A stretch of 64,000 nt of DNA. Origin: Castor canadensis. Lineage: Eukaryota > Chordata > Mammalia > Rodentia > Castoridae. A program made the translations under genes and the position numbers. Positions within the stretch are counted from its first letter, which is position 1, and each line of letters starts with the position of its first letter. Shown here one piece after another: positions 48,083 through 59,562 of this stretch. The stretch is taken from the NCBI RefSeq assembly GCF_047511655.1, contig NC_133396.1, positions 135,851,490 to 135,915,489 on the forward strand, written 5' to 3'. The notes under the pieces are model-generated. The model was not told the origin of the DNA and did not search any database. It saw only the letters and a program-made list of their open reading frames with translations.

Positions 48083-48351
48083 CACATGTACAGGAAATCA
48101 ATGGGAGTCAACTCCCTGTATAGCTATCCTTATCTCAACCAGCAAAAACCCTTGGTCCTTCCTATTATTGCTCATCCTCTCTCTTCAACAAAATTAGAGA
48201 TAAGGGCAAAATAGTTTCTGCTGGGTAGTGAGGGGGTAGGGGGGAAGAGGAAGGGGGTGGGGGTGTAAGGGAGGGGGTTGGGGGTGGGGGGATAAATGAC
48301 CCAAACATTGTATGCACATATGAATAAAATAAAAAATTTAGAAAAAAAACT
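48083..48351 (+). mobile_element. Nested short L1 3' end inside L1-B ORF2
   Basis: ORF2 text of the host breaks off and L1 3' UTR text appears: 'acaggaaatcaatgggagtc', 'tatagctatccttatctcaa', a G-rich tract at 48222-48292, 'ttgtatgcacatatgaataa' and an A-rich tail. Then host ORF2 resumes ('aacagatattagccaatatg'). The insert is of the same 3' UTR subtype as the L1 at 13479-15495, unlike its host. Confidence 0.88.
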
Positions 48352-48361
48352 ACCAACAACA
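48352..48361 (+). repeat. Candidate target-site duplication of nested L1, right copy
   Basis: This is identical to 48073-48082. Confidence 0.6.
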
Positions 48362-49295
48362 ACAGATATTAGCCAATATGTGGAGGAAAAATCAACGTAC
48401 ACTGCTGGTGAGAATGCAAGCTAGTGGAACCACTCTGGAAAAAAATTTGGAGACTTCTTAAAAGTCTAAACACAGACCTGCCATATGATCTAGCAATCCC
48501 ACTCCTGGGGATATACCAAAGGGAATGCAACACAGGTTACTCCAGAGGCACCTGCACATCCATGGCAATTGCAGCACTATTCACAATAGCCAAGTTATGG
48601 AAACAGCCAAGACGCCCCACTACTGACAAATGGATCAAGAAAATGTGGTATTTATACACAATGGAATTTTACTCAGCCATGAAGAAGAATGAAATCTTAT
48701 TACTCACAAGTAAATGGATGGAACCAGAGAACATCATTTTGAACAAAGTTAGCCAGGCTCAGAAGACCAAAAATCATATGTTCTCCCTCATATGTGGACT
48801 TTAGATCAAGGACAATACAGCAATGTTTTTGGACTTGGGTCACATGACAAGGGGAGAGCATATACATGAGGTATGTGGATAGGTAGAAAATCCAAAACCT
48901 GAAAGCGTTTGATGTCCCCACTCCAGAGGAACTAATACAGAATCCTTAAAGTGACAGAGGTTAACATGAGAAGGGGATCAGGAACCAGTGTAAAGATCAG
49001 GTAGAGATGAATCAATTTGGGTTGTTAAACATTTGTACATGGAACTAATGCTAGGAATCTCTCTGTATAGCTATCCTTAACTCAACTAACAGAAACGCTT
49101 TGTCTTCCTTATTATGCTTATGTCTTCTCGTCAACAAAATTAGAGATAAGGGCAGAACAGGTTCTGCCTGGAAGTGGGTGGTGGGGAGGTTTGGGGATGG
49201 AGGGGATGGGGGAGAAATGACCCAAACAATGTATGCAAATGTGAATAAATGAATTTTAAAAAAGAAACAAAAAATAACTCAGATCTAAAGAAGTA

Positions 49296-49396
49296 TTGGG
49301 AGTCTCAGGCTGACCTTGAACTCCTTGGCTAAAGTTATCCTCCTTCCTCAGCCCTGGAGTAACTGGGACTATGGGTGGATGCCACTGTACCTATGT
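49296..49396 (-). repeat. B1/7SL-derived SINE fragment, antisense
   Basis: The plus strand reads 'caggctgaccttgaactcct', then 'tcagccctggagtaactggg' and 'ctatgggtggatgccactgt', the antisense of a B1/Alu-like monomer. Confidence 0.75.
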
Positions 49397-51168
49397 TTTA
49401 AGAAGTTATCAATGTAAACTATTTATCAAAGTTTTTGTTGAAGAAACAATATTGTAATAGAACATTTAAAACAAATGACCTTTGAATATTGTAAAAGTGC
49501 ATACTAGAGCCTAAAAGACCAGAGATGGTAGAAACAGCTAGGCTAATCTTCCTTCTCTGGTCCCTGTGAGGGATGGGGTAGAAGACAATGGCCAAAAGCA
49601 GAGGTCTGCCCTCTCCCATTTTCTTAATTCCTCATCAAGCAACCCTACATAGCTCTAAGCAAGTAAATGATGGGAAAGAAAATGTTTTTCAGGTATACTA
49701 TGCATTTAAATGCACTCTGGAAAATGCCTATAAAGTGTTATGCCTAAAAAAAAAACCAAACAAATTATACAGTTTGAATATTATACATTAGCAACTCTAG
49801 AAATCAGATTTATCTTTTACTCAGGGTTTATTGTCATTTTTTTGAGTTTTCATTTTTAGTTACTGTTCAAAAACTATTAATGGAAAAGTTTTGTTCTTTG
49901 ACTTATGTGACCACTAAAGTATTTACAAGGTTGTTGGCCATTTAGTGCTTCTTGGAGAGACTTCCTTTCTTGCCTAGAGTATCCAAAGTAAATATTCCAC
50001 ATTCTTTTCAAAATTTGCTATGTTGGGCCACTTCAGCACTTAGCCAGAAGTTTACAACATTGCCTCGCCCTCTTGGTTTGGAGCATTTTGATTTATTTGT
50101 CTAGATAAAAGTCACCATCAGGAATTCATTCCCTCAAATGATAGAATTCTCTATATAGTTAGGTTTTGGCAAAGGAAACCCTGTCTTTGAAAAGGTTTTA
50201 GGAAACTTTAGTTTGGAAGGACATTTTTACTAAATATAAACATCTGCTTTAAATGTCTTTTTTTTTAAAGCTCAGTACTTTCAATAGGTCATTTCCTGGT
50301 ATTCTAGCTTACATAATCTAAGATAATAAATCTTGTGTATCTTTTTATTATTTCCAACTGGATAAACTAATTTTTTTTTACCTGAACAACTTTTAGACAC
50401 TTACCATGGGTAATATTCTTAGGGTACACTGAATGTTTTACGTTTGGGGTATTAGTGTCATCCTATTGTCAGACATGTGGCCATTTTTCTTTCTAATAGT
50501 GTACTCTTCTCTTTTTCTCTAGAACTTCAGTTACATTTAAGCCAACTTGTACTTACTAATTCAAGTTTCATATGCTCCTTCTTATTAATGCTTCTCATTT
50601 TCAGATAATTAATATTTATATTCTTTCATCTTTATTAGTTCTGCTTTCCTTTCCATTGATGATTTGCTGATTTCTAGACTATTTAGCAATGTTGATACAA
50701 TGTTTAAAATTTTACTTCTTACATTGTTGAATATCTAAAATTGTTTTTGTCGCTGAAAGAGGGCTTGGTCTTATTTTGGAATGTAATTAAATTACTTGCA
50801 TTTCAGGTTGATTTTTCTAAGGATTTATTTTTAAGGGTTGTGAATATAACTATGAAAGATTTACCTGGGAGGAAATTTAGGTTTGCTAGTTAAATGAAAA
50901 CTTCTTGATTAGATTTCTCCATGAATTCTAATTGGAGCTGGGGTCACCCCTGTATCACATGCAAACTCTGGCAATTATCCAGTTTATACTACATCCCTGA
51001 CATTTTTTGCCTTATCTCATAAATTTTCATGACACTCATAAGCAAGTCAGTATTCTGGAAAAACTTGGTACAAATGTGCTATAGAATTTTAGTGCTTTTT
51101 CCTTTATAGATTCTTCTTGTGTTGAACTATATCTTGCAACTAAACTTACCTCAGCCTTCCCAAACTTT
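49397..51168. other. Unassigned AT-rich intergenic DNA
   Basis: No gene or confident repeat is recognised. Confidence 0.5.
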
Positions 51169-51169
51169 T

Positions 51170-51252
51170 TATTTGAGACAGAATCTTGCTATGGAGCTCA
51201 GACTGGACTCAAACTCAAGATCCTCATGCCTCAGCCTCCTGGCTTACCTCCC
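51170..51252 (-). repeat. B1/Alu-like fragment, antisense
   Basis: The text 'gagacagaatcttgctatgg', 'actggactcaaactcaagat' and 'cctcatgcctcagcctcctg' is typical antisense 7SL-derived SINE sequence. It makes part of the 91-codon frame at 51119-51394, which is therefore not a gene. Confidence 0.7.
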
Positions 51253-54200
51253 CTTTCTGAACTTTCATCACTGGATTCTTAGAGCTGTGACAGTGTTGTG
51301 CTCAACTTGGGATCTCCAACCCTGCACCAGGGTCTACATTGTGTCCCCAGGAAATGTTATTTTTCACATCATTGCTGATTTTCTTACTTTTTAGGATATT
51401 TCTGTGCTATTAGTTATCCATTATCTAATTTTTGTTTACTTGTTTTTGTTTGTGCTTCTTTCCTCCAGGTATCATCTCTGTTTATAGTAGGAGTAAGTCT
51501 AAGTGTTTCATCCCATTGTGCCAGAAGAAAAACTCCAGTGTACAAATTTTGGTTATTAAATCAATCCAGAAAAAAATTATCTCACTTTTTCTCTTATACA
51601 TATTTATAATTAATGTGAAATATATCAGTTCAGTGAACATTTTTGTTAATAATAGAACTTATTCACAGAATTTAAATATGTGTATTTTATTTTTCTACAA
51701 GTATTTGTATGAAAATAGATGCTGTATATTCATAAAATCCACTAATAAAATATAAGGCAAGAACTTTATATGAATCTTTTGTTATTTACTGTCTTTTTCT
51801 ATATTTCATTGATATTGTAGGGAATCATTTAACTTTGACTCTTAAATTTTAATGAAGAGCAAATATATTAGTAATTGGAAAAATGATCTTATTTGTTTTA
51901 GAATACAGGTTTATTTCAAAAGCAGAACCTTCATTTTATTCTATCATATGTAATTTTAATAAAGAATCTACTAAAATCCCTGTATAAACCAAATTCTCAA
52001 CAGCTTGAACTCTGAAATCAGACTGCTTCTGTTTGAATACTTACATTTCCCTTTACTATGACCCAGCAAAGATTATACTTTTTGTCATTGTTTGCAAATG
52101 GAGTTAATAGTATTATCTGTTTCATAGGAATTGTTTTGAAGAAAAAGTATATGTGTATACATGCATATACATATGTACATATAGTGTTTAAAACAGTTGT
52201 TATATCCAACAAGTGTAAAGTCGTTATTATTATTGTTATTCCTACATACAAGAGGAAAAACATGTAAAAACAATTCAAGATAAAAGTTTCAATGCATAAA
52301 ACATATAATCTTTAAAATACAATTAAATCCATATTTATGATAGAAAATAATATAATTGATGAGACAGAATAAATAACATTTCTGTTGATTACTCAGGTTC
52401 TTATCTAACGGAAGTAAGACAAAGATGTCACCATATAAAAGAATAAAACAGAAGGTTGTCTTTATATCTTAGTATTACAATCCAAATAACCAGAGAACCT
52501 CTGTGCCTATGTAGGCCATATAAAAGGCTACTCAGTGTCGTAGGTCCAGGTCAATGCTTCACACCAGTCCAAATAGAGAAGGAAAAAAAATTTCCCTGAA
52601 GTCAATCATGTGGATTGGTAAATTAGAAGTTGAGAATTATGTAAATAATCCCTACTCTTTGTTCAAGAAAATGTATCTTCCCCACTCAACAAGAAGCATC
52701 CAGTTAAACAATGAAAGACAGGAATGTGAAACAGGTCATGTTAAGGGGCATTAGTGAAAGAGTAATGAAGGATGATATGGTTTATGTCCTTTCTAAACAT
52801 GTATGATGAACATGAAAACATACTGAAGTTATTTTAAGAAAGGAAATAGAATAGGAGGGAAAATAATGGAAGGTATAATATGTATATATATGAAAATGTC
52901 AAAATGAACTCCCCTGTGTAACTAAAAAAAATTTTTTTTAATTAAGAAAATTAAATAATAAATATATGGAGATATTTAAAAAGATAAGAAATCTCATATT
53001 CATACTATAAATGTGAAGCAGAATATTCTGTCCAATTTATAAGGCATATAATGGGCTATTAATTGTCATAATTTCTATTCATCATTTGGGATCATTTTTA
53101 TTATAGCTAAATTTATTTTTTTTTTACCATGCTTGCTGTTGTCCTTATGTAATTATTCATTTTAAAATTATGGTCATTAAAATGGAGTGTATTTTATCTA
53201 CTGCATTTAAGCAGAGGTCCTAATTATATTCTCTATTCTAATATTTATAAAAAGTTCAGACTTAGCCCTCAATAGGGAACTGATTAATATTTACTGCTCA
53301 GTAAGTTGAGTACAGATCTCTACCCCATGTAATTTTTCTAATGAAGTTAAAAGTTGCAATTCGGGAGTCTTCATGGCTGACATTAGTTTATGACGGTGAG
53401 ATAGCAGAATACATAGTAGGTTTTGCACAGACCAAGCACTGTTGAAAGTAATGAAGAATTATGTTAATAGCAAAGTCAGCATAACTGACATTGCAGTCAA
53501 AGAATAAGATTTGTGCACCACCAAGCCATCATTGTGACAAAGTAGATAATCCTACCAGAGGCATTTAAATGCCCTAGGAAACAGTACAAAGAAGAAGCTT
53601 TTGTGTGCACTAATCTTTATTGATCTGTGCTTTCTTACAATTGAGGAATCTAATGGGAGTAATACAATTACAGGACCCAGTGTTATGTGAGAAATAACCA
53701 AACTAAAAATATTGTAGCAAATATAATTAAAATTGAGTAAAAATTTTAATGGTACTCAGACAATTTTATAGGTTATTCACAATTACGATGTAATATATTT
53801 GCAAAAAATTTTTGTATAAATTTTTTATTTACTTAGATTCAATAATGAAATCGGATTTGCTATGAAATCTTATAAGCAAACAGTACAAGTCTACTTCTTG
53901 TTTTCCTCATTTTAAGGTATTTGGACTGGATAATGCTTAATACTAAACAAATACATAAGAATTCATGAGTAACTGAATATAATTATTAGATGAACATTAG
54001 TGACAGCAGTGAAAACTTAAGTTTCTTTCCTAAGGTACCTTACCTAACTTCCTCGTGTTTCTTGTTTTCATAGCATTTGAGTTTCTAATAATCTCCTTAC
54101 AGGCCAGAGTGAAAGGTTCATTACTTGTGTGACTCCAATAAGGTATTGTGTATTAGAAAATGTCTTCTTGTATGATTTGCTGTAAATTTTCTTAATAAAA

Positions 54201-56065
54201 TTAAAGCAATGAAATAATGTTAGAGAAAGAGTTCAAGATAAAAGGAAAAAGTTTATATACATATTAGATAAAAGTACATGCTATTTCTTACTTTTACACA
54301 ATGTCAAAATCCAATGCAAATATATGAGTAAATAAGCAGTTATTTCAAGCTTTGATATCACTCTTTTTTTCTAAATTCAGGATAACTATATATATGAAGA
54401 AATCTAAATAAAGCAGAATGTATTCATACATAAGATTAAATGTCTAAGATTGAAAATTTGTCTACCACATGAGTTTTCATTCTGTTTGATAAAGAGGACA
54501 AATTATTCCCTAGAATTTTGGGAACCTGACTAGCACAATGCTTGAAGACTGTAATTCCAGTTCTGCCAGCAAACAAAATGGGAAAGCTGTAAAAAATTGC
54601 TGAAATACTTTTCTTAAACAATAGTTCCTCAAGAGGTATATGATTTTAGAATGCTAAAGAGAGGGAAAGAGGAGAAAAATCTCCCACTGAAAATGAATTC
54701 TCAATAACATCTTTTTTTTTATATTTCATGCTAAAATTATCAACAAAGTTAACATCTGAAATTTTAGATTATTCCTGATAAGAATTAATGTTTAAAGCAT
54801 AATTTTACAGACTTGAAATATGTATAAGGGATATATTCATAATTATAAGTGAAAACCTAACTTTCCTTAAAAGAGAAATAATTTGTGGGACAAAATAAGA
54901 TGAAATAGGACATTAATATAGGTACAAATAGAAATTTAATCTTTGTTTTTACTTAAAGATTTGGGGCTTAAAAAACAGTTATGCAGAATTTAAAAGCGAA
55001 GTGAGTTCATGAAAGGGATGATACTTAACTGTTAATAAAATATTTGATATAAGACAAGCAGTTTAATATGTCAAGGTTAAAGTACACAAACAGTGATGAA
55101 GAGCAACATCTGTGAAAAGTGAAGTGAGACTATAAACTGTCAGAGCAGATACTTTGGTGCTATAGAGGAAGTAATTTTATACTACTTAAAAGTAAGATAA
55201 TCTCACAGTTGTTAATTTTCTTTCATTAACCATTCATGATTCATTTACATTACACATGCATTCAAGTTAACAAAAAACTATAAAACACCACAGATATATT
55301 TTATTTACCACTTGTTTTATAGTTATTAATCAAAAATGAAGCTAATTAAAGGAATGTAGGGTTAGTTTCCCATGGCCCCTGAATTTAAAAGCTGGAAGAA
55401 CAGAGTATGGAAATGAAAATATATTAAACACTGAAAATTTGATAAAAAACAATACTAATGCTAGAATAAATGCAAAAACGGTGGGTATAAGTAGGATGAT
55501 AGTAATATTACGTACTGGCCAATTTCCTTTAAATAATCTCTATAATAAACATAATTCCAAGCAAAAGAGAGAATAAAAAGTAACACAAGGAGATCATTTG
55601 TCCTACAAATTATAAAGACTTGTTTTAATTATATTTTAAAGAAGGGATTGCAGTAATGATATAGGGAATTATAAAGAGAACATTGAAGAAAAGTGAAAAG
55701 GACAGAAAGCAACAAATGCAACAAGGAAACATATTTTATAATGGAGGATATATATTAGTCAATATAGTCATGAGAGACATTTAGTAACAGTACTTGGAAA
55801 AATTAGATCCCTAATGAACATATAACACAACTACATATTCAACTTCTATCTGTTACAAGATCATATAGTTAGAATCTATATGTAGGGAAGAATTTTCTAA
55901 ATAGCTAAAAATATATAAAGGATAAGTAGCCAATGAATATAGCTAGATTGTAATTTCTAATTGTCACAAAAAGAAATTATAGAAAATATGCATAGGTATT
56001 GAAAATACTTCAATGTATATAACCATCAACTACTAGTCCAAAATATTTACATTAAATATGTAGAC
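51253..56065. other. Unassigned AT-rich intergenic DNA
   Basis: This is nearly 5 kb with no gene I can support. 52540-52950 ends in 'aatatgtatatatatgaaaa' and an A-rich run (52923-52945) and may be an unnamed retroposon on the plus strand. The rest is plain AT-rich DNA. Confidence 0.45.
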
Positions 56066-56069
56066 ATCA

Positions 56070-56530
56070 ATAGCCCAATTGGTAAAATATTGTCCTGATG
56101 GAAAGTCCACAGAAGATATAACCCCCCAAATCAGAAAAGTAGTAAAATGATAAACAATCTCATTAATAAGCAGGAAAATTCAAATTAAAAGCATTAGGTA
56201 ATACCATTTCAGACCTGTAATACTTACAATAAATATGTAACAATAATAATTCTGCTGAAACTATAAGAAGTAAACTTTTAGTCCCTGCTCACATGTAAGT
56301 AGCAGAATGTAATAGCACTTTCAGTTGCACCCAGATAGTATCTGGTAAGGTTGAAGAAACCCATATTTTTTTTTCAAAATTTACATTCTCAGAATAAATA
56401 CTTTAGAATTGCTCTTATTGAAAGAGATAAGTGCAAGAATCTTCATAAAGCAATTTACAGAACAAAGAAGCAAATTAAATATACACCAACATTAAAATGG
56501 ATATTTAACTGAATATGAGATGAATAGAGA
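56070..56530 (+). mobile_element. Ancient L1 ORF2 C-terminal fragment
   Basis: The order of text follows the end of ORF2 in very old L1s: 'tcattaataagcaggaaaat', 'tcaaattaaaagcattaggt', 'aataccatttcagacctgta', 'gtaaggttgaagaaacccat' and 'acaccaacattaaaatggat'. It is highly diverged with no open frame. Confidence 0.6.
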
Positions 56531-56970
56531 ATTACAGAGTGCTAACACTGGCCTCTTGTTTCCATGAGCTGCCAGGAGCCAATCGTCGCTTAGTTCTTCC
56601 TGTTCTAAAATGGCAGTGACAGCTGGTGTGTGTATCCTTAGGTTAGTATCAGATTGGAGTGGAAGAGCCAGCTGCCCTCGAGCACTCACAATCCTCTTTT
56701 ACTTTCAAAAACACCATCAATTAAATATGTCTCCAATCTGTATTAATGGAATCACCTGTAGGTAGTAGAACACAGAAGTCATTAGCAATGGTGTTTGGCT
56801 AAGTTTAGACAGAGGAGACTTTTAAATTTGCCCTCCAGTTGTATATACAACTCAACAGTGACATAAGCAAAGACTTTGCCTACAACTGCTTCTCCATCTG
56901 CAATTTCACACAACAGATCTGCTTATCAACAGGGATGGGTACAACATTTAAACCAATAGCAACCTGAAAA
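56492..56970 (-). other. Exon-like remnant of unknown gene, minus strand
   Basis: At 56967 on the minus strand a strong acceptor-like site (tttttattttcag|gttgct) opens a stretch that reads VAIGLNVVPIPVDK and, after a two-base shift, DGEAVVGKVFAYVTVELY, ending in a stop near 56785. A donor-like CAG|GTGATT lies near 56764. A separate 65-codon frame at 56492-56689 reads ILEQEELSDDWLLAAHGNK. I recognise no family. It may be a decayed exon, a retrocopy of an unknown gene, or chance. Confidence 0.25.
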
Positions 56971-57009
56971 TAAAAAGGAAAATAATTAAAAGCAGTTATA
57001 AAAATATTC

Positions 57010-57108
57010 TTACTTTATGGGCTTGGGTATGCATTGAGGCGGTAGACTACCTGCATAGCAGGCAAGAAGCCCTGAGTTCAACCCCGGTACTTCCCTCCCC
57101 CAAAGTCT
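57010..57108 (+). repeat. ID-like SINE
   Basis: The text 'ctgcatagcaggcaagaagc' and 'cctgagttcaaccccggtac' is the tRNA-derived unit with its B box. A C-rich and A-containing end follows. Confidence 0.75.
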
Positions 57109-57717
57109 AATTTTTAAAATCACATACTTAATTGAGAAAACAACTTCATTAGGAATACCAAACCTGAAAGTATGATTTAATAATCAAGTCTATATACTTA
57201 TCTTTATGTGTAAAATAAAATTGTATATATCCCTTCCCTCCTTTGCTCAAAACCCTTATAAAATTGGATTCCCCAGTGGCCTAGGAATTTTTTCCTGTAC
57301 ATGGATGGGAACTAGCACACTTAACACCTGTTATAATCACTACATATTTTTCTATTTTTTATTAATTTTACAAACATATGAAAGTATAATTAAAATGATC
57401 AACCAATTATAATTTAACATAAAGTTAAACTCAATTTGAGAATGTGACACCTTTCTTTCATTCCTCCTTAATCTTCCAGATGTAAGAGAAAAATGAATTG
57501 CCTTATATAATCTAAATTAGCATGCTAAGCCTCCATTTCTTCAAGTCATATTATGTGCAATAGCAAAAATTCTAATGATGAGAATGTGCTCGACCTGCAA
57601 TTATGAGGTGGATATACAGTAGCATAATTGAATTTTATTCACCATTGTAAATACACAACTTGTAAATGTCTTACAAATTGAAGCTTTAACTTGTTTCTAA
57701 AACTACATTTTTCTGAA

Positions 57718-57812
57718 AAGTGCTGGAAATGTGACTCAAGTCATAGAGCAACTGCTTACAAAGCACCCAAAGACCCTGAATTCAAATCTCAGTACCATCA
57801 AAAAGAAAGAAA
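57718..57812 (+). repeat. ID-like SINE
   Basis: The text 'gtgctggaaatgtgactcaa', 'agagcaactgcttacaaagc' and 'ctgaattcaaatctcagtac', followed by an A-rich tail, matches the ID unit used elsewhere in the window. Confidence 0.8.
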
Positions 57813-59120
57813 AGACTGTAAGACATACCTAATATTTATTAGACAGTCATTTCTACATATGTCTTTATTCTACTCTTTAAAGCTTATAGTAGTTTTTATC
57901 AGGTAATTAGACGGTATATAAACTGATATAATTTCTGTCAGACTATGAAACGAGGTGAAGAAATAGATCAGATTAAAAATTTTTTTTAATTAAAAGAAAA
58001 ATAAAAAGCACATCTGGTAGGTGAGGGTAGCCAAAAGCAAGAAACTAGAGAGTGATATAATAAACAGTAAAAATACCACCTGCTTATGATTTCTGCTCCC
58101 TTTTTTAGCAGTTGTTACATAGTGCATTACAGAATTTGGCACAATATATTTTCTGTATGGTAGGCAGCAGTGAAGTCCTGGTGTAAGTTAAATATATTCA
58201 TCAAAATTTCTATTTATATATTTTCTTGGTATGTAAAAGTTACAAAAATGTCTCATAAATGGTAACCTGTAAATACTTTGAATCTGTTTGAAATTCTTGA
58301 TTGTGTGTATCTTTAGGATACTTTTGTAGTCATGACATATATATGGCTACTTATATTATTTTACTGTTAAATTTTTTTCTTGCAATGTCACAGATGAATG
58401 TAAAACATTCAGTAAGTTCAGAGCTCAAAAAACTTTTCCTCAGCATCTTAAAAGCTGCAAATGTGAGGAATTAGGTATGTTTGTTACTGGGTGTAAATAA
58501 TTTGTCTAGTCTCCTATGGAACTTATATCTGCAGCAACTACCTCTTGGACTCGTGAATCATGAAAAGTAAAAACAGAAGAACATATGGTGTCTTTGCATA
58601 TTTTCTCCAGAGAGCTCATTCTAAAGTTTTTCAAAATTTGTCTTAAATTTGACAGAATTTACTCCTGCAATTTTCCTAAGAAAGAAAAAAATTAGCATTT
58701 TTCAAAAATTGAAGTGAAAACTAAATGGCAAATTCTGGTTACAGTCATTTAAGTATACCAACTTTTATTTATATAGCATTTGTATATTTTGCAAAGAAAT
58801 TAACATGCATTATTGAAATCTTCAAGATAGCCATATGGTTGGGTAGGATTCAATTTATTTTAAAGATTAGTAAACACAATATTGACACTAGCCATTGCCT
58901 TAAATTTAGGCTACATGAGGACTGACCTGTCTCCAATGAGGCTTAAGCAAATCCCAAGGCTTCACTTTTATGAGCTCAAAAAATCAGAGATATACAAGAT
59001 AAGACAGTTAAAAAACCTATGAAAATTAAATACAGTTGAAGTGTAGAGTTGTCTGTGAGGTCTCCTTGTGTTCCTTGCAGTAACCTAAGCCTACTGTGAT
59101 CACTACCTCAGTCATCACAG
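57813..59120. other. Unassigned AT-rich intergenic DNA
   Basis: No gene or confident repeat is recognised. Confidence 0.5.
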
Positions 59121-59124
59121 TGCA

Positions 59125-59262
59125 TTGATGAGGTAAGTTTTGTTCATCATACCTATTATATACTTGGAAATGGAAGTGCAGAAAATAAATTATTTACTGA
59201 TTATTCATCTGATGAGGGCAAAAGATTAGGGTCAATCTCACAATCTGACAGTAGAATCCACT
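59125..59262 (+). repeat. MIR SINE, diverged
   Basis: The text 'tacttggaaatggaagtgca', then 'aaagattagggtcaatctca' and 'aatctgacagtagaatccac' follows the MIR core order weakly. Confidence 0.45.
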
Positions 59263-59264
59263 AT

Positions 59265-59562
59265 AGCTAGCACCAGTGGCTCATGTCTGTAATCTTAGCT
59301 GGTTGGGAGGCTGAGATACAGAAGATCATGGTTTCAGGCCAGCTAAGGCCAGTGGTGTTCCTCTGTCATCCCAGCTATGGTGGAAAGCCTAAGATAGAGG
59401 ATCAGGGTCCATGTCAGACTGGGCAAATAGTGAGACCTTATGTCAAAAAACAACCAGAGCAAGAAGGGCCAGAGGCATTCCTCAAGCAGTAGATAGATGT
59501 CCTGCTTAGAAAGCAAAAAGTCTTGAGTTCAAACCCTAATACTTCCAAAACAAAAAGAATTT
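59265..59562 (+). repeat. Trimeric composite SINE (B1-B1-ID)
   Basis: The first B1-like unit starts 'caccagtggctcatgtctgt' and contains 'ggttgggaggctgagataca'. The second has 'tgtcatcccagctatggtgg' and ends 'gcaaatagtgagaccttatg'. Then the ID-like unit follows with 'ttgagttcaaaccctaatac' and an A-rich tail. The three parts lie in one direction without a gap. Confidence 0.8.

Larger units (their letters stand above)
44751..48804 (+). pseudogene. L1-B ORF2, broken (endonuclease-reverse transcriptase)
   Basis: The endonuclease start reads TGITTYLSILTLYVNGLNSP. The usual start ATG is a GTG here, and the catalytic Asn of LTLNVNG is replaced by Tyr. The LQESHL Glu is kept. Endonuclease end ILSDHNALQIEI is at 45166-45477. 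The segment to [10 protein letters not shown] lies at 45873-46205. Reverse transcriptase motif B ([20 protein letters not shown]) and the active-site FADDM lie at 46578-46862. Later blocks are at 47032-47268 and 47529-47849. The C-terminal region ends KNHMFSLICGL at 48804. Frameshifts, stops and a nested insertion break it. Confidence 0.92.
42798..49262 (+). mobile_element. Near full-length L1 with nested insertion (L1-B)
   Basis: In order: 5' UTR (42798-43578), degraded ORF1 (43579-44700), degraded ORF2 (44751-48804), 3' UTR (48805-49262) and a short A-rich tail. A separate L1 3' end of another subtype is nested at 48083-48351 inside ORF2. Without it the element is about 6.2 kb, normal for a rodent L1. 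It was probably full length when inserted. Many stops and frameshifts now disable it. Confidence 0.92.

Noticed and set aside
48222..48292. G-rich tract as a regulatory quadruplex of a gene
   Set aside because: It is the normal G-rich part of the L1 3' UTR and appears in the other copies at 9.2, 15.4 and 49.2 kb. No gene is nearby.
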